Origin: JBNJGB01 sp051747385
GTDB lineage: Bacteria; Myxococcota_A; UBA9042; PHBI01; JACKFB01
DNA length: 64,000 nt
Direction: 5' to 3'
Assembly: GCA_051747385.1 (NCBI GenBank)
Contig: JBNJGB010000003.1
Coordinates: 124,001-188,000, forward strand
The position numbers were made by a program, and so were the translations under genes. The notes under the pieces are model-generated. The model was not told where the DNA came from. It saw nothing but the letters and a program-made list of their open reading frames with translations, and did no database searches. This document shows, piece after piece, positions 7,646 through 17,400 of the stretch (the first letter of the stretch is position 1; every line of letters begins with the position of its first letter).

Positions 7646-10600
7646 ATGACGTGTATTCTCAGGCACTTGTCTCCTCTCCCTGCGCCCGAGCGGCGCGTGG
7701 GCGGGCCGTCTCGGCCGATCGCCCTCGTCGCCGCGGCGGCCCTCGTGGTCGTCGGCGCGTGTGACGGGGACTCCGGCGACAGCGCCCCGGATGCCGACGC
7801 GGCGGGGGGAGAGACGGGGGCGGTGGACGTCGCGCGGGGCGGGGCCGCTCCGCACATCGAGGCGTCCATCGTCGCCTCGACGACGTCGGGCAACGCGCCG
7901 CTGGACGTGGACTTCTCGGCGGAGGTGACCGGCGAGGTCGAGCGGTGCGCGGACCTCGGCTATCGCTGGAACGTGGACGGAGCCACCGTCGAGGAGGAGG
8001 CCTTCACGCACACGTTCTACGTCTCCACCACCACGACGGTGACGCTGGACGTGACCTGCCGCACCGCAGGCGGGAGCGTGGGCACGGCCTCGTCCGAGCA
8101 GTACGTGCAGGTCCGCGGCTGCGCGGATCTCGGCTTCGAGCAGGTCTCCCTGCTGCCGCCCGTCGAGGTGGCGCCGGGCGACGAGGTGCTCTTCAAGCAG
8201 GGCGAGATCTGGAACGCGGGCGATCGCATCGCGGAGCCCTTCGAGGTCCACGTGGTCCTGTCCGAAAACGACCTGTACGAGCCGGAGGAGGACCGGGTCG
8301 TGGATGTCCGCACCTTCGAGGGCATGGACGCGGGCCTCTTCGAGGACGTGAGCATCGACCTCGCCGACACCGGCTTTCAGGTGCCCGAGGACATGGAGGA
8401 GGGGAACTACTTCGTCTTCCTCGTCGCGGATCCCGGAGAGGTGATCAACGAGTGCCAGGAGACGAACAACCGCGTCCGCTCGACGAACAACCTCACCGTG
8501 GAGGCCGGCGCCGGCTTGAAGCCGGACCTGCTCGTCGAGGACGTGTCGTTCGTCGAGGGCCTGACGGTCCACCAGGGGCAGAACATCAACTACTCGTTCA
8601 CGGTGCGGAACGTGGGCGCGGGCGACGCCGAGCAGTTCCGGGTCGCCTCCTGGCTGTCGGAGGACGATCAGCTCGACCCGGAGAGCGACCGGGTGATGAG
8701 CGGGCCGGACGACCTGGGGGCCACGGTCTCGCAGATGGCCGTGAACGCGAAGCAGCCGTACTTCAAGAACTTCGAGGTGCCCGAGGACCTGCCGGACGGG
8801 GACTACTGGGTCATCGTCATGGCGGACGCCAAGGACGAGGAGGAGGAGGAGGACGAGGACAACAACGTCGCCGTCTCGCCGTACCCGCTGACCATGGAGT
8901 TCGAGGAGCAGACCTGCTTCGACCTGGAGCTCGTGGACCTGCAGATCACGCCCACGTCCACCTACTGGGACGGTACCGTCCAGGTGTTGGCGACCGTGCG
9001 GAACCCGGGCACCGAGGCGGCGCCGGCCGGGGCGATCGTCCGCGCGCAGTTCTCGCAGCTCCAGAGCCTGAACCCCCAGACGGGGACGGTGGTCGGCGAG
9101 TGGACCCTGCCCGGCATCGCCGCCGGCGAGGAGATCGTCGTCGACGAGATCATCGAGGTGGGCAGCGACTTCCCGGTGAAGCCCCACTGGGTCGGCGTGC
9201 TCATCGATCCGGACGACGACCTGGACGAGTGCACGGAGGCGAACAACGCGGAGCTCTTCGGCGAGCCCGTGACCATCGCGTCGACGGCCTCCGTGGATCT
9301 GGGCGTGGTCTCCGAGGTGGAGTTCCATCCGGGCACCGTGACGGCCGGCGAGGGCATCAAGGTCACCCACACCATCGAGAACAGCGGATCCAGCGCCGCC
9401 AGCGCCTTCCGCGTGGCCGTGGTGCTCGGCGAGGGCGACGACTTCGGCATGTCGGACGTGCAGGCCGGCGAGGTGGTCGAGATCTACTCGAAGGTGGTGC
9501 CCACCCTGGAGGCCGGCGCCGAGGTCGAGCGCGTCGAGGACGTGGTGGTCCCGGTGGCGCTCGACCACGCGGTGAGCACGTATCACGTGGGCGTCGTGCT
9601 GGATCCCGAGGGCAGCCAGGGGACGGACAGCCACAAGGGCAACAACGTGGAGGTGTCCGAGTCGCCGCTCACGGTGCTGGAGCCCCAGGGCGGTTGCTTC
9701 GAGGACGACCTGGAGCCGAACGACACCAAGGGTGAGGCGTCTCCGCTGGAGCCGGGCGAGTACGACGGCCTGGGCAGCTGCGGCGACGACGACTGGTTCT
9801 CCATCCACGTCCCCGAGGGGGACAGCCTGCTCGTGGACGTGCGCGCGGAGCCCATCCTGAGCCTCGGCGAGGTCTCCAGCGACCTGGACGTGGAGCTCTA
9901 CGCGCCCGACGGGAGCCTGGCGGACACGAGCGTACGCTCCGGGAGCTCGGAGTCGGTGCAGGCGTTCGTGGTGGCCGACGCGGGCGAGTGGCTCGTGCGC
10001 GTCCACCCGAAGGCCCCCGACGCGCGCGCCGCCTACGACCTTTCGGCCCGGGTGCGCGCGCCGGTGGAGGGGGTGGACCTCCTGCCCGCGGACGTCTCGG
10101 CCCTGCCCACGCCCCTGTACCCCGGCGGGCTGCTCAACGTGGCCTGGAACTCCGTGAACCTGGGCGCCGCGGAGGCCGGCCAGCACACCGCGACGGTGTG
10201 GGCCTCCCGGGACGAGACGCTCGATCCCGCCGACGACATCGCCCTGGAGACGATCGAGATCGACGCGGCGCCGGCGCTGGACCTGCAGGCCCGGGACGTG
10301 GACGTCCTGCTCCCGTCCGATCTCGGCGGCGGCACGTGGCGCTTCCTGGTGCAGGTCGACGCGGGCGACGAGGTCGGCGACGTGGACCCGGGCAACAACG
10401 TCGCGCCGAGCGACACCGTGCTCCTGGACGACAGCATCGCCTGCCAGGACGACGACCTGGAGCCGAACAACGCGGCAGACATCGCCACGCCTCTCGACCT
10501 GTCGGACGGGGACGCACACCTGTCGGACATGACGGTGTGTCCGCAGCTCGAGGACTGGTACGCCGTGGAGCTGGAGGAGGGCGAGGCGTTCACGGCCATG

Positions 10601-11905
10601 GCCGCCTACACTCACGACGAGGACCGGGGCCTCGTGGCCGTGGAGCTCTGGGATCCGACGGCGTCGGCGGTCCTCCTGGAGGACACGGGCGAGGGCACGT
10701 CCAAGGTGCTCCTGCCGTGGGTCTGGACCGGCGGGACCTACTACGTGCGGGTCGTGAACGAGGCCCAGGAGGGCGTCGTGGCGCCCTACCAGTACGACCT
10801 GACGGCCACCAGGGGCCCGGGCGATCCGGGGAGCGCATGTGAGGCGGACGCCTTCGAGCCGGCGGACGCCTTCGCGAACGCCGCACCCATCGGCTGCGGC
10901 CTGCAGGAGGCCACCCTCTGCCGGGGGGACGCGGACGTGTACCGCTTGGAGATGTCGGCCGAGCAGACCGTGACGATCACGCTGGATCATCCGGACGGGG
11001 ACCTGGCCATGGGCCTGTACACGGACCCGGACGCGAGCGCGGTGGAGACCGAGGAGGGCAACGGCCAGGTGAGCTGGACGGCACCCGAGGACCAGACGGT
11101 CTGGCTGCGCGTCCGCGCGGACGGCGGCCCCATGGACCTGGAGGCGTTCGACTACACGCTGTTCATGGACGGCGTCCCCGGCGTGGACCTGGTCGTGCCG
11201 GAGACCTCGCTGCTCCTGGGCGAGGTCTACCAGGGCGAGGACGATCGCGTGGACTTCGCCGTGGAGAACACGTGCGTGGACGACAGCGGGCCGTTCTCGG
11301 TGGCCTTCTGGCTGTCGAAGGACGACGCCCTCGACGAGGCGGACGTGCCTCTGAGCAGCAGCGATCTGCCGGGCGTGGTCGGGAAGTCGATCCTGGAGGT
11401 GAGCCAGAAGGTCTTCGTGCCGTACTCCACGGAGCCGGGCGACTATCACGTGCTCGTCGAGGCCGACGATCTGGGCGAGGTGGAGGAGTCCAACGAGGAC
11501 AACAACACGGCCGGAGCCCCGATCACTGTGGCCAGGCTGTGCCTCCCGGACGCGTTCGAGCCCAACGACCTGCTGATGGACGAGGCGCCGTGGGCGCCGC
11601 TCCTGGAGGCGCCCGGCGCCGAGGGCCTGGCCCTGTGTCCGTTCGAGCTCGACTGGTACGCCGTGGAGGTGCCCGCGGGGGCCTCCGTGACGGTCGGCGC
11701 GGTGTTCGACCAGGAGGAGGGTGACCTGGACCTGCGGCTGTACGATCCGGCGTATTCCAAGTCGCTGCCGGTGGTGGTCTCGGCCACCGGGCAGGGCCAC
11801 GAGGTCGCCACGTACCAGCCACCCGCCGGCGGCGTCGTGCTCGTGCGCGTGAACGGGTTCGACGGCGCCAGCGCGGCCTACGACCTCGAGGTCACCCTGG
11901 AATAG
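7646..11905 (+). CDS. Giant surface lipoprotein with CARDB and pre-peptidase (PPC) domains
   Basis: This 1,419-residue protein has a long basic N-region, then a hydrophobic segment ending in a lipobox-like VVVGAC, so it is probably an exported lipoprotein. A PKD/Ig-like module (about residues 50-150) is followed by about four CARDB repeats (about 160-680), with cues such as EVINECQETNNRV and DDLDECTEANN. Alternating PPC and CARDB modules follow; PPC modules begin DDLEPND or DDLEPNN and contain a DWYAVEV-type strand. CARDB domains are adhesion-type beta sandwiches; PPC domains usually flank secreted proteases. No catalytic domain is visible, so it is probably an adhesin or scaffold. The low-complexity EEEEDED stretch near residue 395 resembles a calcium-binding loop. 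It stands alone. Confidence 0.8.
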   Translation: MTCILRHLSPLPAPERRVGGPSRPIALVAAAALVVVGACDGDSGDSAPDADAAGGETGAVDVARGGAAPHIEASIVASTTSGNAPLDVDFSAEVTGEVERCADLGYRWNVDGATVEEEAFTHTFYVSTTTTVTLDVTCRTAGGSVGTASSEQYVQVRGCADLGFEQVSLLPPVEVAPGDEVLFKQGEIWNAGDRIAEPFEVHVVLSENDLYEPEEDRVVDVRTFEGMDAGLFEDVSIDLADTGFQVPEDMEEGNYFVFLVADPGEVINECQETNNRVRSTNNLTVEAGAGLKPDLLVEDVSFVEGLTVHQGQNINYSFTVRNVGAGDAEQFRVASWLSEDDQLDPESDRVMSGPDDLGATVSQMAVNAKQPYFKNFEVPEDLPDGDYWVIVMADAKDEEEEEDEDNNVAVSPYPLTMEFEEQTCFDLELVDLQITPTSTYWDGTVQVLATVRNPGTEAAPAGAIVRAQFSQLQSLNPQTGTVVGEWTLPGIAAGEEIVVDEIIEVGSDFPVKPHWVGVLIDPDDDLDECTEANNAELFGEPVTIASTASVDLGVVSEVEFHPGTVTAGEGIKVTHTIENSGSSAASAFRVAVVLGEGDDFGMSDVQAGEVVEIYSKVVPTLEAGAEVERVEDVVVPVALDHAVSTYHVGVVLDPEGSQGTDSHKGNNVEVSESPLTVLEPQGGCFEDDLEPNDTKGEASPLEPGEYDGLGSCGDDDWFSIHVPEGDSLLVDVRAEPILSLGEVSSDLDVELYAPDGSLADTSVRSGSSESVQAFVVADAGEWLVRVHPKAPDARAAYDLSARVRAPVEGVDLLPADVSALPTPLYPGGLLNVAWNSVNLGAAEAGQHTATVWASRDETLDPADDIALETIEIDAAPALDLQARDVDVLLPSDLGGGTWRFLVQVDAGDEVGDVDPGNNVAPSDTVLLDDSIACQDDDLEPNNAADIATPLDLSDGDAHLSDMTVCPQLEDWYAVELEEGEAFTAMAAYTHDEDRGLVAVELWDPTASAVLLEDTGEGTSKVLLPWVWTGGTYYVRVVNEAQEGVVAPYQYDLTATRGPGDPGSACEADAFEPADAFANAAPIGCGLQEATLCRGDADVYRLEMSAEQTVTITLDHPDGDLAMGLYTDPDASAVETEEGNGQVSWTAPEDQTVWLRVRADGGPMDLEAFDYTLFMDGVPGVDLVVPETSLLLGEVYQGEDDRVDFAVENTCVDDSGPFSVAFWLSKDDALDEADVPLSSSDLPGVVGKSILEVSQKVFVPYSTEPGDYHVLVEADDLGEVEESNEDNNTAGAPITVARLCLPDAFEPNDLLMDEAPWAPLLEAPGAEGLALCPFELDWYAVEVPAGASVTVGAVFDQEEGDLDLRLYDPAYSKSLPVVVSATGQGHEVATYQPPAGGVVLVRVNGFDGASAAYDLEVTLE

Positions 11906-12272
11906 GTCACGTCTCGCCGAGAGCCGGCGAGACGTGGACGGCGCTTCGGGCACTCCCGGAGCACGCCGGACGACGGTGGCATCGGGCAGCGCGGAGCGCT
12001 GCGCGCGCTGGCCCATTGGGCCAGGAGAGCCGGCGACCGTCGGGAGCCGGAGGGGGTTCCCAGGCCGTCCCGGCCCGGCCGTGAGCCACGCCACGTGTGG
12101 CGGGCTGGAAGCCGGCCGTCCCAGGAAGCGCGACCGGTGCCCGGGGCCGTGGGCGTCCTCGTCCGCGAAGCGGGTATCCCGGCTGGAGTCGATCGTCGAC
12201 GTCCACGACCACGAGACCGCCTGGCCGAGATGTGCAGGATCGACAGGCGGCTACGCCGGCGCTCCCTTGTGG
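11906..12272 (+). repeat. Dispersed repeat family 3, copy 1 (diverged)
   Basis: Non-coding filler between convergent genes. Its second half (about 12080-12272) aligns with 49873-50120 and with the complement of 43867-44142: GAGCCACGCCACGTGTGG, GGCGGGCT, GCGACCGG, TATCCCGGC, and GATCGACAGGCGG near the end. The hexamer array found in the other two copies is absent here. The first half contains CACGTCTCGCCG, also seen at the start of the 49873 copy. Confidence 0.65.
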
Positions 12273-12277
12273 GCCTG

Positions 12278-12868
12278 TCAGTCGGCGCGGCCCGACACCA
12301 CGTCGAGGAAGTGCGTCAGAATGGCGGCGGTGGCGCCCCAGACCACCTGGTGGTCGGTGAGGTAGAAGTACAGCCTGCGCGCGCCGGTGGATCGGCGCGT
12401 GCGCATGGTCCGGCGCCTCGCCGGGTCCAGGAGGTGGGCGAGGGGGACGGTGAAGACCTCCTCGACCTCGTGAGGGCAGGGGCGCAGGGACACGTCGGGC
12501 GACAGCATGCCGACGCAGGGGGTCACGTGATAGCCGGTGATCGTCGTGTAGTCGTCCAGTAGGCCGATGCGCTCCACGGCGGCGGGAGGCAGGGCGATCT
12601 CCTCCTCGGCCTCGCGGAGGGCGGTGGCCCAGCGGGACTCGTCGGATGCCTCGTGGGTGCCCCCGGGGAATGAGACCTGCCCCGCGTGGGTCGGGAGGTG
12701 GGCCGGGCGGAGCGTCAGGACGACGTGGAGGCCATCCGGGCGGGGGAGCAGGGGCACCAGCACGGCCGCGCTTCGGAGCCGATGTGCCGCGCGCAGGCTC
12801 CGTTCGTGCCGGCGGACGCGGTGGACGACGACCTCCGGGGAGAGGCCTCCGGCGTTCCTACCGCCCAC
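12278..12868 (-). CDS. Nudix hydrolase, CoA pyrophosphatase-like (NudL type)
   Basis: Probably a metal-dependent diphosphatase acting on CoA or related nucleotides. The Nudix box is clear at about residues 69-91 (GGTHEASDESRW followed by ALREAEEEIAL). It is immediately preceded by HLPTHAGQVSFPGG, the upstream extension typical of CoA pyrophosphatases (NudL/PCD1-like). The length of 196 residues fits. The start overlaps the end of folE by 11 bases, so the two are probably translationally coupled. The cluster reads pccB-usp-folE-nudL on the minus strand. The substrate is inferred from family only. Confidence 0.85.
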   Translation of the reverse strand: MGGRNAGGLSPEVVVHRVRRHERSLRAAHRLRSAAVLVPLLPRPDGLHVVLTLRPAHLPTHAGQVSFPGGTHEASDESRWATALREAEEEIALPPAAVERIGLLDDYTTITGYHVTPCVGMLSPDVSLRPCPHEVEEVFTVPLAHLLDPARRRTMRTRRSTGARRLYFYLTDHQVVWGATAAILTHFLDVVSGRAD

Positions 12869-13418
12869 TGTGCCCGCGGGACTGCACGATGCTGAAGAAC
12901 TCGGCCCGCGTGGCCGGGTTCGTCTTGAACGCGCCGAGCATGGACGACGTGGACGTGATGGCGTTCTGCTTCTCGACGCCGCGCATGACCATGCAGAGGT
13001 GGGTCGCCTCCATGTACACGGCGACGCCCTGGGGCTCGAGCTCCTCCATGAGGGTCTCGGCGATCTGGCGCGTCAGGCGCTCCTGCACCTGGAGACGCCG
13101 GGCGAACATCTCGGTGATGCGGGCCAGCTTCGACAGCCCGATCACGTGGCCGTTCGGGATGTAGGCGATGTGCGCCCACCCGAAGAACGGCAGCATGTGG
13201 TGCTCGCAGAGGCTGAAGAAGTCGATGTTCTTGCAGACCACCATCTCGTCGTGGTCGACGTCGAAGATGGCCTCGTTGATGAGGGCCTTCGGGTCCTGCT
13301 GGTAGCCCTGGGTGAGGAAGCGCAGGGCGTCGGCCACCCGGTGCGGGGTCTTCACGAGACCCTCGCGCTCCGGGTCCTCGCCGACGGACTTCAGCAGGCT
13401 GCGGACCATGTCCTCCAT
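12858..13418 (-). CDS. folE: GTP cyclohydrolase I
   Basis: Converts GTP to 7,8-dihydroneopterin triphosphate, the entry to tetrahydrofolate and, through QueD, to queuosine precursors; queG lies elsewhere in this window. The zinc ligands C71 and H74 (SLCEHHMLPF) and C142 (ATHLCMVMRG) are present, with the substrate-binding GLSKLARI and QVQERLT segments. Residue 112 is in QERL, where the family has its conserved Gln. At 186 residues it is a normal single-domain enzyme. A GGGAGG ribosome-binding site precedes the ATG. It lies between a usp gene and nudL on the minus strand. Confidence 0.96.
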   Translation of the reverse strand: MEDMVRSLLKSVGEDPEREGLVKTPHRVADALRFLTQGYQQDPKALINEAIFDVDHDEMVVCKNIDFFSLCEHHMLPFFGWAHIAYIPNGHVIGLSKLARITEMFARRLQVQERLTRQIAETLMEELEPQGVAVYMEATHLCMVMRGVEKQNAITSTSSMLGAFKTNPATRAEFFSIVQSRGHSGR

Positions 13419-13434
13419 GGGGACGCCTCCCGCC

Positions 13435-13929
13435 TCAGTCCCGGTCCAGGTCGAGCCCCGGCTCGTAGCCGGCCGGCTTGACGCTGAGGACGTCGCAGCC
13501 CGCGCGGCGGACGACCTTCTCCGCCTGGCTGCCGATGAGCATGCGCCGGAACCCGGTGTGGCCGTGGGTCCCCATGACGATGAGGTCCACGTCCTGGTCC
13601 ATGGCGAACCGCAGGATCTCCATCCAGGGCTTGCCGGCGGAGATCTCCAGGGTCATGCGCTCCCGGTCGTCGTCGGTGACGTGGCCGTCGGCCTGGAGCT
13701 CGTCGAGGCGCCGGACGATGCCCGCCTCGAGGCGCTCCATGGTGGCGGACTGCTCCTCCACGTCCTCGAATCCGCCCATGGCGAGGTTTCGCTCGTTGAC
13801 GTGGAGGATCGTCAGGTGGGCCCGGAACGTACGGGCGTATCCCACCGCCGTGTAGAAGGCCTTTCGGCTCGTCTCGGAGAAGTCGACGGGCGCCAGGATG
13901 TGGCTGTACTGGATGTCGGTGCTGTTCAT
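13435..13929 (-). CDS. Universal stress protein (UspA family)
   Basis: A single-domain 164-residue Usp protein. The N-terminal HILAPVDFSET strand carries the conserved Asp (D16). The C-terminal nucleotide-binding signature G-2x-G-9x-G-S is intact in MGTHGHTGFRRMLIGSQAEK, so it probably belongs to the ATP-binding subgroup. The central helix has a long charged stretch. It sits 15 bases downstream of the pccB stop codon and 16 bases upstream of folE, consistent with one transcript. The specific stress is unknown. Confidence 0.92.
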   Translation of the reverse strand: MNSTDIQYSHILAPVDFSETSRKAFYTAVGYARTFRAHLTILHVNERNLAMGGFEDVEEQSATMERLEAGIVRRLDELQADGHVTDDDRERMTLEISAGKPWMEILRFAMDQDVDLIVMGTHGHTGFRRMLIGSQAEKVVRRAGCDVLSVKPAGYEPGLDLDRD

Positions 13930-13944
13930 GGGGCTCCGGGGCTC

Positions 13945-15486
13945 CTAGAGCGGGAGGCAGCCGTGCTTCTTCGGTGGGATGTCGGAACGCTTGTTCTCGA
14001 GCATCTCGAGGGCGCCGCAGACACGCGGGCGCGTCTCCTCCGGCTTGATGACGTCGTCGATGTAGCCCAGCTCGGCGACCTTGAAGGGGTTGGCGAACGT
14101 CTCCCGGTACTCGGCGACCAGGCGGGCCTTCTCGGCGTCGGGATCCTCGGCCTCCTGGATCTGCTTGCGGAAGATGATGTTCACGGCGCCGTCCGGGCCC
14201 ATCACCGCCACCTCCGCCGTGGGATAGGCGAGGTTGATGTCCGCCCGCACGTGCTTGGAGCCCATGACGTCGTAGGCGCCGCCGTAGGCCTTGCGCGTGA
14301 TGATGGTGATCTTGGGGACCGTGGCCTCGGCGTAGGCGTACAGGAGCTTGGCGCCGTGCTTGATGATGCCGCCGAACTCCTGGTCGGTCCCCGGCAGGAA
14401 GCCCGGCACGTCCACGAACGTGACCACGGGGATGTTGAAGGAGTCGCAGAAGCGCACGAAGCGCGCCGCCTTCACGGAGGCGTTGATGTCCAGGCAGCCG
14501 GCCAGCACCGAGGGCTGGTTGGCCACGAGGCCCACCGAGCGCCCGTCGAAGCGGCCGAAGCCCACGATCATGTTCTTGGCGAAGTCCGGCTGGACCTCGA
14601 AGAAGGAGCCCTCGTCGACCACCTTCTCGATGAGATCGGCCATGTCGTAGGGGCGGTTCGGCTCCTCGGGCACCAGCGTCGCCAGGGCCTCGTCGCAGCG
14701 GTCGATGGGGTCGCTGCACGCGATACGCGGCGGCGGGGACATGTTGTTGTCCGGCATGTAGGACAGCAGGCGCCGGATGGTCGCCAGGGCAGCCTTCTCG
14801 TCCGGGGCCGCGAAGTGGGCCACGCCGGAGCGCGAGGAGTGGGTCCGGGCGCCCCCGAGCTCTTCCTTCGTCACGTCCTCGTGGGTCACCGTCTTGATGA
14901 CCTCGGGCCCGGTGATGAACATGTAGCTCGTCTCCTGGGCCATGATGATGAAGTCCGTGAGGGCGGGCGAGTAGACCGCCCCGCCGGCGCACGGGCCCAG
15001 GATCGCGCTGATCTGCGGGATGACGCCGCTCGCCAGGGTGTTCCTGGTGAAGATCTCGGCGTAGCCCGCCAGGGAGACCACGCCCTCCTGGATGCGGGCG
15101 CCGCCGGAGTCGTTCAGGCCGATGACCGGCGCGCCGGACTCCATGGCGAGGTCCATGACCTTGCAGATCTTCCGCGCGTAGGCGCCGCTCAGGCTCCCGC
15201 CGAACACGGTGAAGTCCTGGGCGAAGAGGAAGACCTTGCGGCCGTCGATGCGGCCGTAGCCCGTGACCACGCCGTCGCCCGGGATGCGCTTGTTCTCCAT
15301 CCCGAAGTCGCGGCACTGGTGCTTCACGAGCTTGTCGATCTCGTAGAAGCTGCCGGGATCGAGCAGGAGCTCGACGCGCTCCCGCGCCGTGAGCTTCCCC
15401 TGCGCGTGCTGACGCGCGATCCTCTTCTCGCCACCACCCGACTCGGCCTGGCGATTGAGCTCCGTGAGCCGCTCGCGAACGTTCAT
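13945..15486 (-). CDS. pccB: Acyl-CoA carboxylase carboxyltransferase (beta) subunit, propionyl-CoA type
   Basis: Transfers a carboxyl group from biotin to an acyl-CoA, most likely propionyl-CoA to give methylmalonyl-CoA. The crotonase-fold halves are both present: GGARIQEGVVSL with GPCAGGAVYSPA in the N half, and PGFLPGTDQE with TRKAYGGAYDVMGSK in the C half. The ATG at 15486 follows a strong GGAGGGAGAGG site, giving 513 residues, standard for PccB/MmdA; an in-frame upstream ATG at 15579 has no such site. The biotin carboxylase partner is not in the window. The PduO-type cobalamin adenosyltransferase at 60.6 kb would fit a downstream methylmalonyl-CoA mutase step, but this link is inference. 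First gene of pccB-usp-folE-nudL. Confidence 0.92.
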   Translation of the reverse strand: MNVRERLTELNRQAESGGGEKRIARQHAQGKLTARERVELLLDPGSFYEIDKLVKHQCRDFGMENKRIPGDGVVTGYGRIDGRKVFLFAQDFTVFGGSLSGAYARKICKVMDLAMESGAPVIGLNDSGGARIQEGVVSLAGYAEIFTRNTLASGVIPQISAILGPCAGGAVYSPALTDFIIMAQETSYMFITGPEVIKTVTHEDVTKEELGGARTHSSRSGVAHFAAPDEKAALATIRRLLSYMPDNNMSPPPRIACSDPIDRCDEALATLVPEEPNRPYDMADLIEKVVDEGSFFEVQPDFAKNMIVGFGRFDGRSVGLVANQPSVLAGCLDINASVKAARFVRFCDSFNIPVVTFVDVPGFLPGTDQEFGGIIKHGAKLLYAYAEATVPKITIITRKAYGGAYDVMGSKHVRADINLAYPTAEVAVMGPDGAVNIIFRKQIQEAEDPDAEKARLVAEYRETFANPFKVAELGYIDDVIKPEETRPRVCGALEMLENKRSDIPPKKHGCLPL

Positions 15487-15961
15487 CCTCTCCCTCCACG
15501 CGGACGAGACGGGTCCCCTACCACACAAGCCGCGTCGGGTCAGCCCCGAACGGTCGGCCGAGCCCGGCCCCGCGGGCACGGGAAGAGTCCGGCGCCGCTG
15601 CGCGAGAGGCCCCTGGGGAGGGTCGAGAAGAGCGCCCGGCCCGCGTGGTGTGTGTGCGCTGTCCGACAGGTATCTGATGGATCGCCCGCGTGGGGCGCCG
15701 TTGGATGCCTGCGCGCGGGCCGGGCGCCGCTCATGCCCCTAGCAGGTTCCGTGCCATACCGGGCAGCCCCGTGGCGGTGGGGTTCGCTGCCCGAACGCGG
15801 CGCCTCGTGGGGTCGAGGACCCACGCACCGATCCGGTCTGCGTGCCCCGATGGGGTTCGTGGACCCCACTTGGCGCGCCACGGGGCGCGGAAGCTGGACG
15901 TGCACGCCATGACGCGCTAGGGATCGCGACACCCAACCCATCACGACACGGAGAACCGCCC
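15487..15961. other. Intergenic gap without a recognised gene
   Basis: A 475-base gap between the divergent pccB and DsbA-like genes. No reading frame shows a family or a coding-like start. Near 15900-15930 a weak promoter-like pair (TGGACG, 17 bases, TAGGGA) faces the plus-strand lipoprotein. No repeat-family match longer than short blocks was seen. Confidence 0.5.
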
Positions 15962-16924
15962 ATGCGCGTCGCCCTGCTGCTCATCGCCGTGATGACCCTC
16001 GCCCTGGTCGCCTGCAGCAAGAAGGAGGAGGCCCCCGCGACGGAGCCCGCGGCCGGCGCCGCGGAAGAGGAGCCCGCCGCAGGAGATCCGGCCGAGGAGG
16101 AGCCCGCGGAGGCCACCGAGGAGGGCGCTGCCGAGGAGCCCGCGGAGGAGGAGGCCGCCGCCGAGGAGGAGGCGGAGCCGTCCGAGCCGGCGAAGCCGCT
16201 CAGCCAGAAGGAGATGAAGGATCTCGAGGGGCAGCCGGGCGCCACGGACGCCCTGTCCGGCCACACGGTGGAGCCAGGCCCGGCCCACGAGAGCCTCGAG
16301 GGCAAGCCCGGCCCGTCGCCGGCGCTCGGCCCGGACGACGCCCCGGTCAAGGTCTTCGTCTTCAGCGACTTCCAGTGCCCGGTGTGCAGCCGCGTCGTGG
16401 AGCCTGTCAAGGCGCTCCACCGGGAGCTCGGTGACGACGTGCAGGTCGTCTTCAAGCACAACGCCCTGGAGATGCACCCGAACGCGTCGGCCGCCGCGGC
16501 CGCGGCCATCGCCGCCCAGAAGCAAGGGAAGTTCTGGGCCTACCACGACAAGCTCTTCCAGAATCAGCGGAATCTCCACGAGCAGGACCTGATCCTCTAT
16601 GCGGAGGAGCTCGGGTTGGACTCCGAGAAGTTCCAGGAGGACATGGAGGCCGAGGCCACCCGGGAGCAGGTGGCCTATGAGCGCAGCCTCGCCGCCGCGC
16701 TCGAACTGCGCGGGACGCCCGGCTTCTTGATCAACGGCCGGAAGATGGTCGGCTGGGGAAGCTACGGGGGCTTCAAGGGCATGGTCGAGGCCGCCCTGCG
16801 CAAGGCGAAGGAGGTCGGCGACGACGTCCCCGCCGAGGACGTGGCCGTCGAGGCCACGAAGGCGCAGGGCGAGGACGGCCGGAAGTTCGCCGAGCTGTAC
16901 TGGGGCGTCGAGGCCGGGGAGTAG
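15962..16924 (+). CDS. DsbA/thioredoxin-like lipoprotein with Glu/Ala-rich tether
   Basis: The signal peptide ends in a lipobox with C18 (LALVACSK), so the protein is probably membrane-anchored on the periplasmic side. A low-complexity region (about residues 20-80) of Glu, Ala and Pro acts as a tether. The thioredoxin-fold domain then has the redox motif C139-P-V-C142 in FSDFQCPVCSRV, a helical insertion, and the cis-Pro strand in ELRGTPGFLINGRKMVG. This matches the DsbA/Frne family DSBA_5/Thioredoxin_4 type of oxidoreductases, which introduce or shuffle disulfides. The ATG at 15962 is chosen because it starts the signal peptide and follows ACGGAGAA. Redox partners are not evident nearby. Confidence 0.9.
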   Translation: MRVALLLIAVMTLALVACSKKEEAPATEPAAGAAEEEPAAGDPAEEEPAEATEEGAAEEPAEEEAAAEEEAEPSEPAKPLSQKEMKDLEGQPGATDALSGHTVEPGPAHESLEGKPGPSPALGPDDAPVKVFVFSDFQCPVCSRVVEPVKALHRELGDDVQVVFKHNALEMHPNASAAAAAAIAAQKQGKFWAYHDKLFQNQRNLHEQDLILYAEELGLDSEKFQEDMEAEATREQVAYERSLAAALELRGTPGFLINGRKMVGWGSYGGFKGMVEAALRKAKEVGDDVPAEDVAVEATKAQGEDGRKFAELYWGVEAGE

Positions 16925-17009
16925 CCGCCCGCCGGTCTGGCTTCGAAGGGCTCGCGCCAAGGCGCCCCCGGCGGTCATCCGTCGCCGGCGGGGCCGCTTG
17001 GCGCTCATG

Positions 17010-17330
17010 CACGTCTCGGCGAGGTGACCTCGTGGGCGTGGTCGTGGTCGGGCACGGCGTTCCGGTCCTGTCGGATGGTGGATCGGGGAGTGACCGCCGC
17101 GGGCGGCTCACGGCTCGTCACATGTCGCAAGACGAAGGGCTCGCGCAAAGACGCGAAGACGCAAAGGGAAACGACATGCTTCGGCTCGGTGTGCTCGCTG
17201 TTGGCGTGCCGATGACCCGACAGTGTCAGCCGAACCGGTGTGCAAGCAGTCTGCTGGCCTTCGCGTCTTGGCGCCCTCGCGCGCGATTCTCCGCGAGACC
17301 GCGGGGTCCCGATGGGTACAACCGTGGGCC
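17010..17330 (-). repeat. Dispersed repeat family 1, copy B, with an adjoining family 3 fragment
   Basis: On the minus strand, about 17094-17330 matches family 1: the GA-rich arm here reads CGCAAAGACGCGAAGACGC, and the opposite arm GCCAAGACGCGAAGG (complement near 17260) is its near inverted copy. It also has CCGAACCGGTGTGCAAGC. The adjoining 17010-17062 (TGCACGTCTCGGCGAGG, GGTCGTGGTCGG) resembles the start of family 3. The composite lies between the convergent DsbA-like and histidine kinase genes. No gene is seen in the 16925-17400 gap. Confidence 0.75.
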
Positions 17331-17400
17331 CGGGACGGCGGTCCTGATGCACGTGGCGCCTTGGCGCGAGCCGTTGGAGTAGGACAGGGGGAGGACGGCC

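Noticed and set aside
7613..12094. A 1,493-codon open frame opposite the CARDB lipoprotein
   Set aside because: Composition (His/Arg/Leu/Val rich) is typical of antisense frames in GC-rich genes; no domains are seen.
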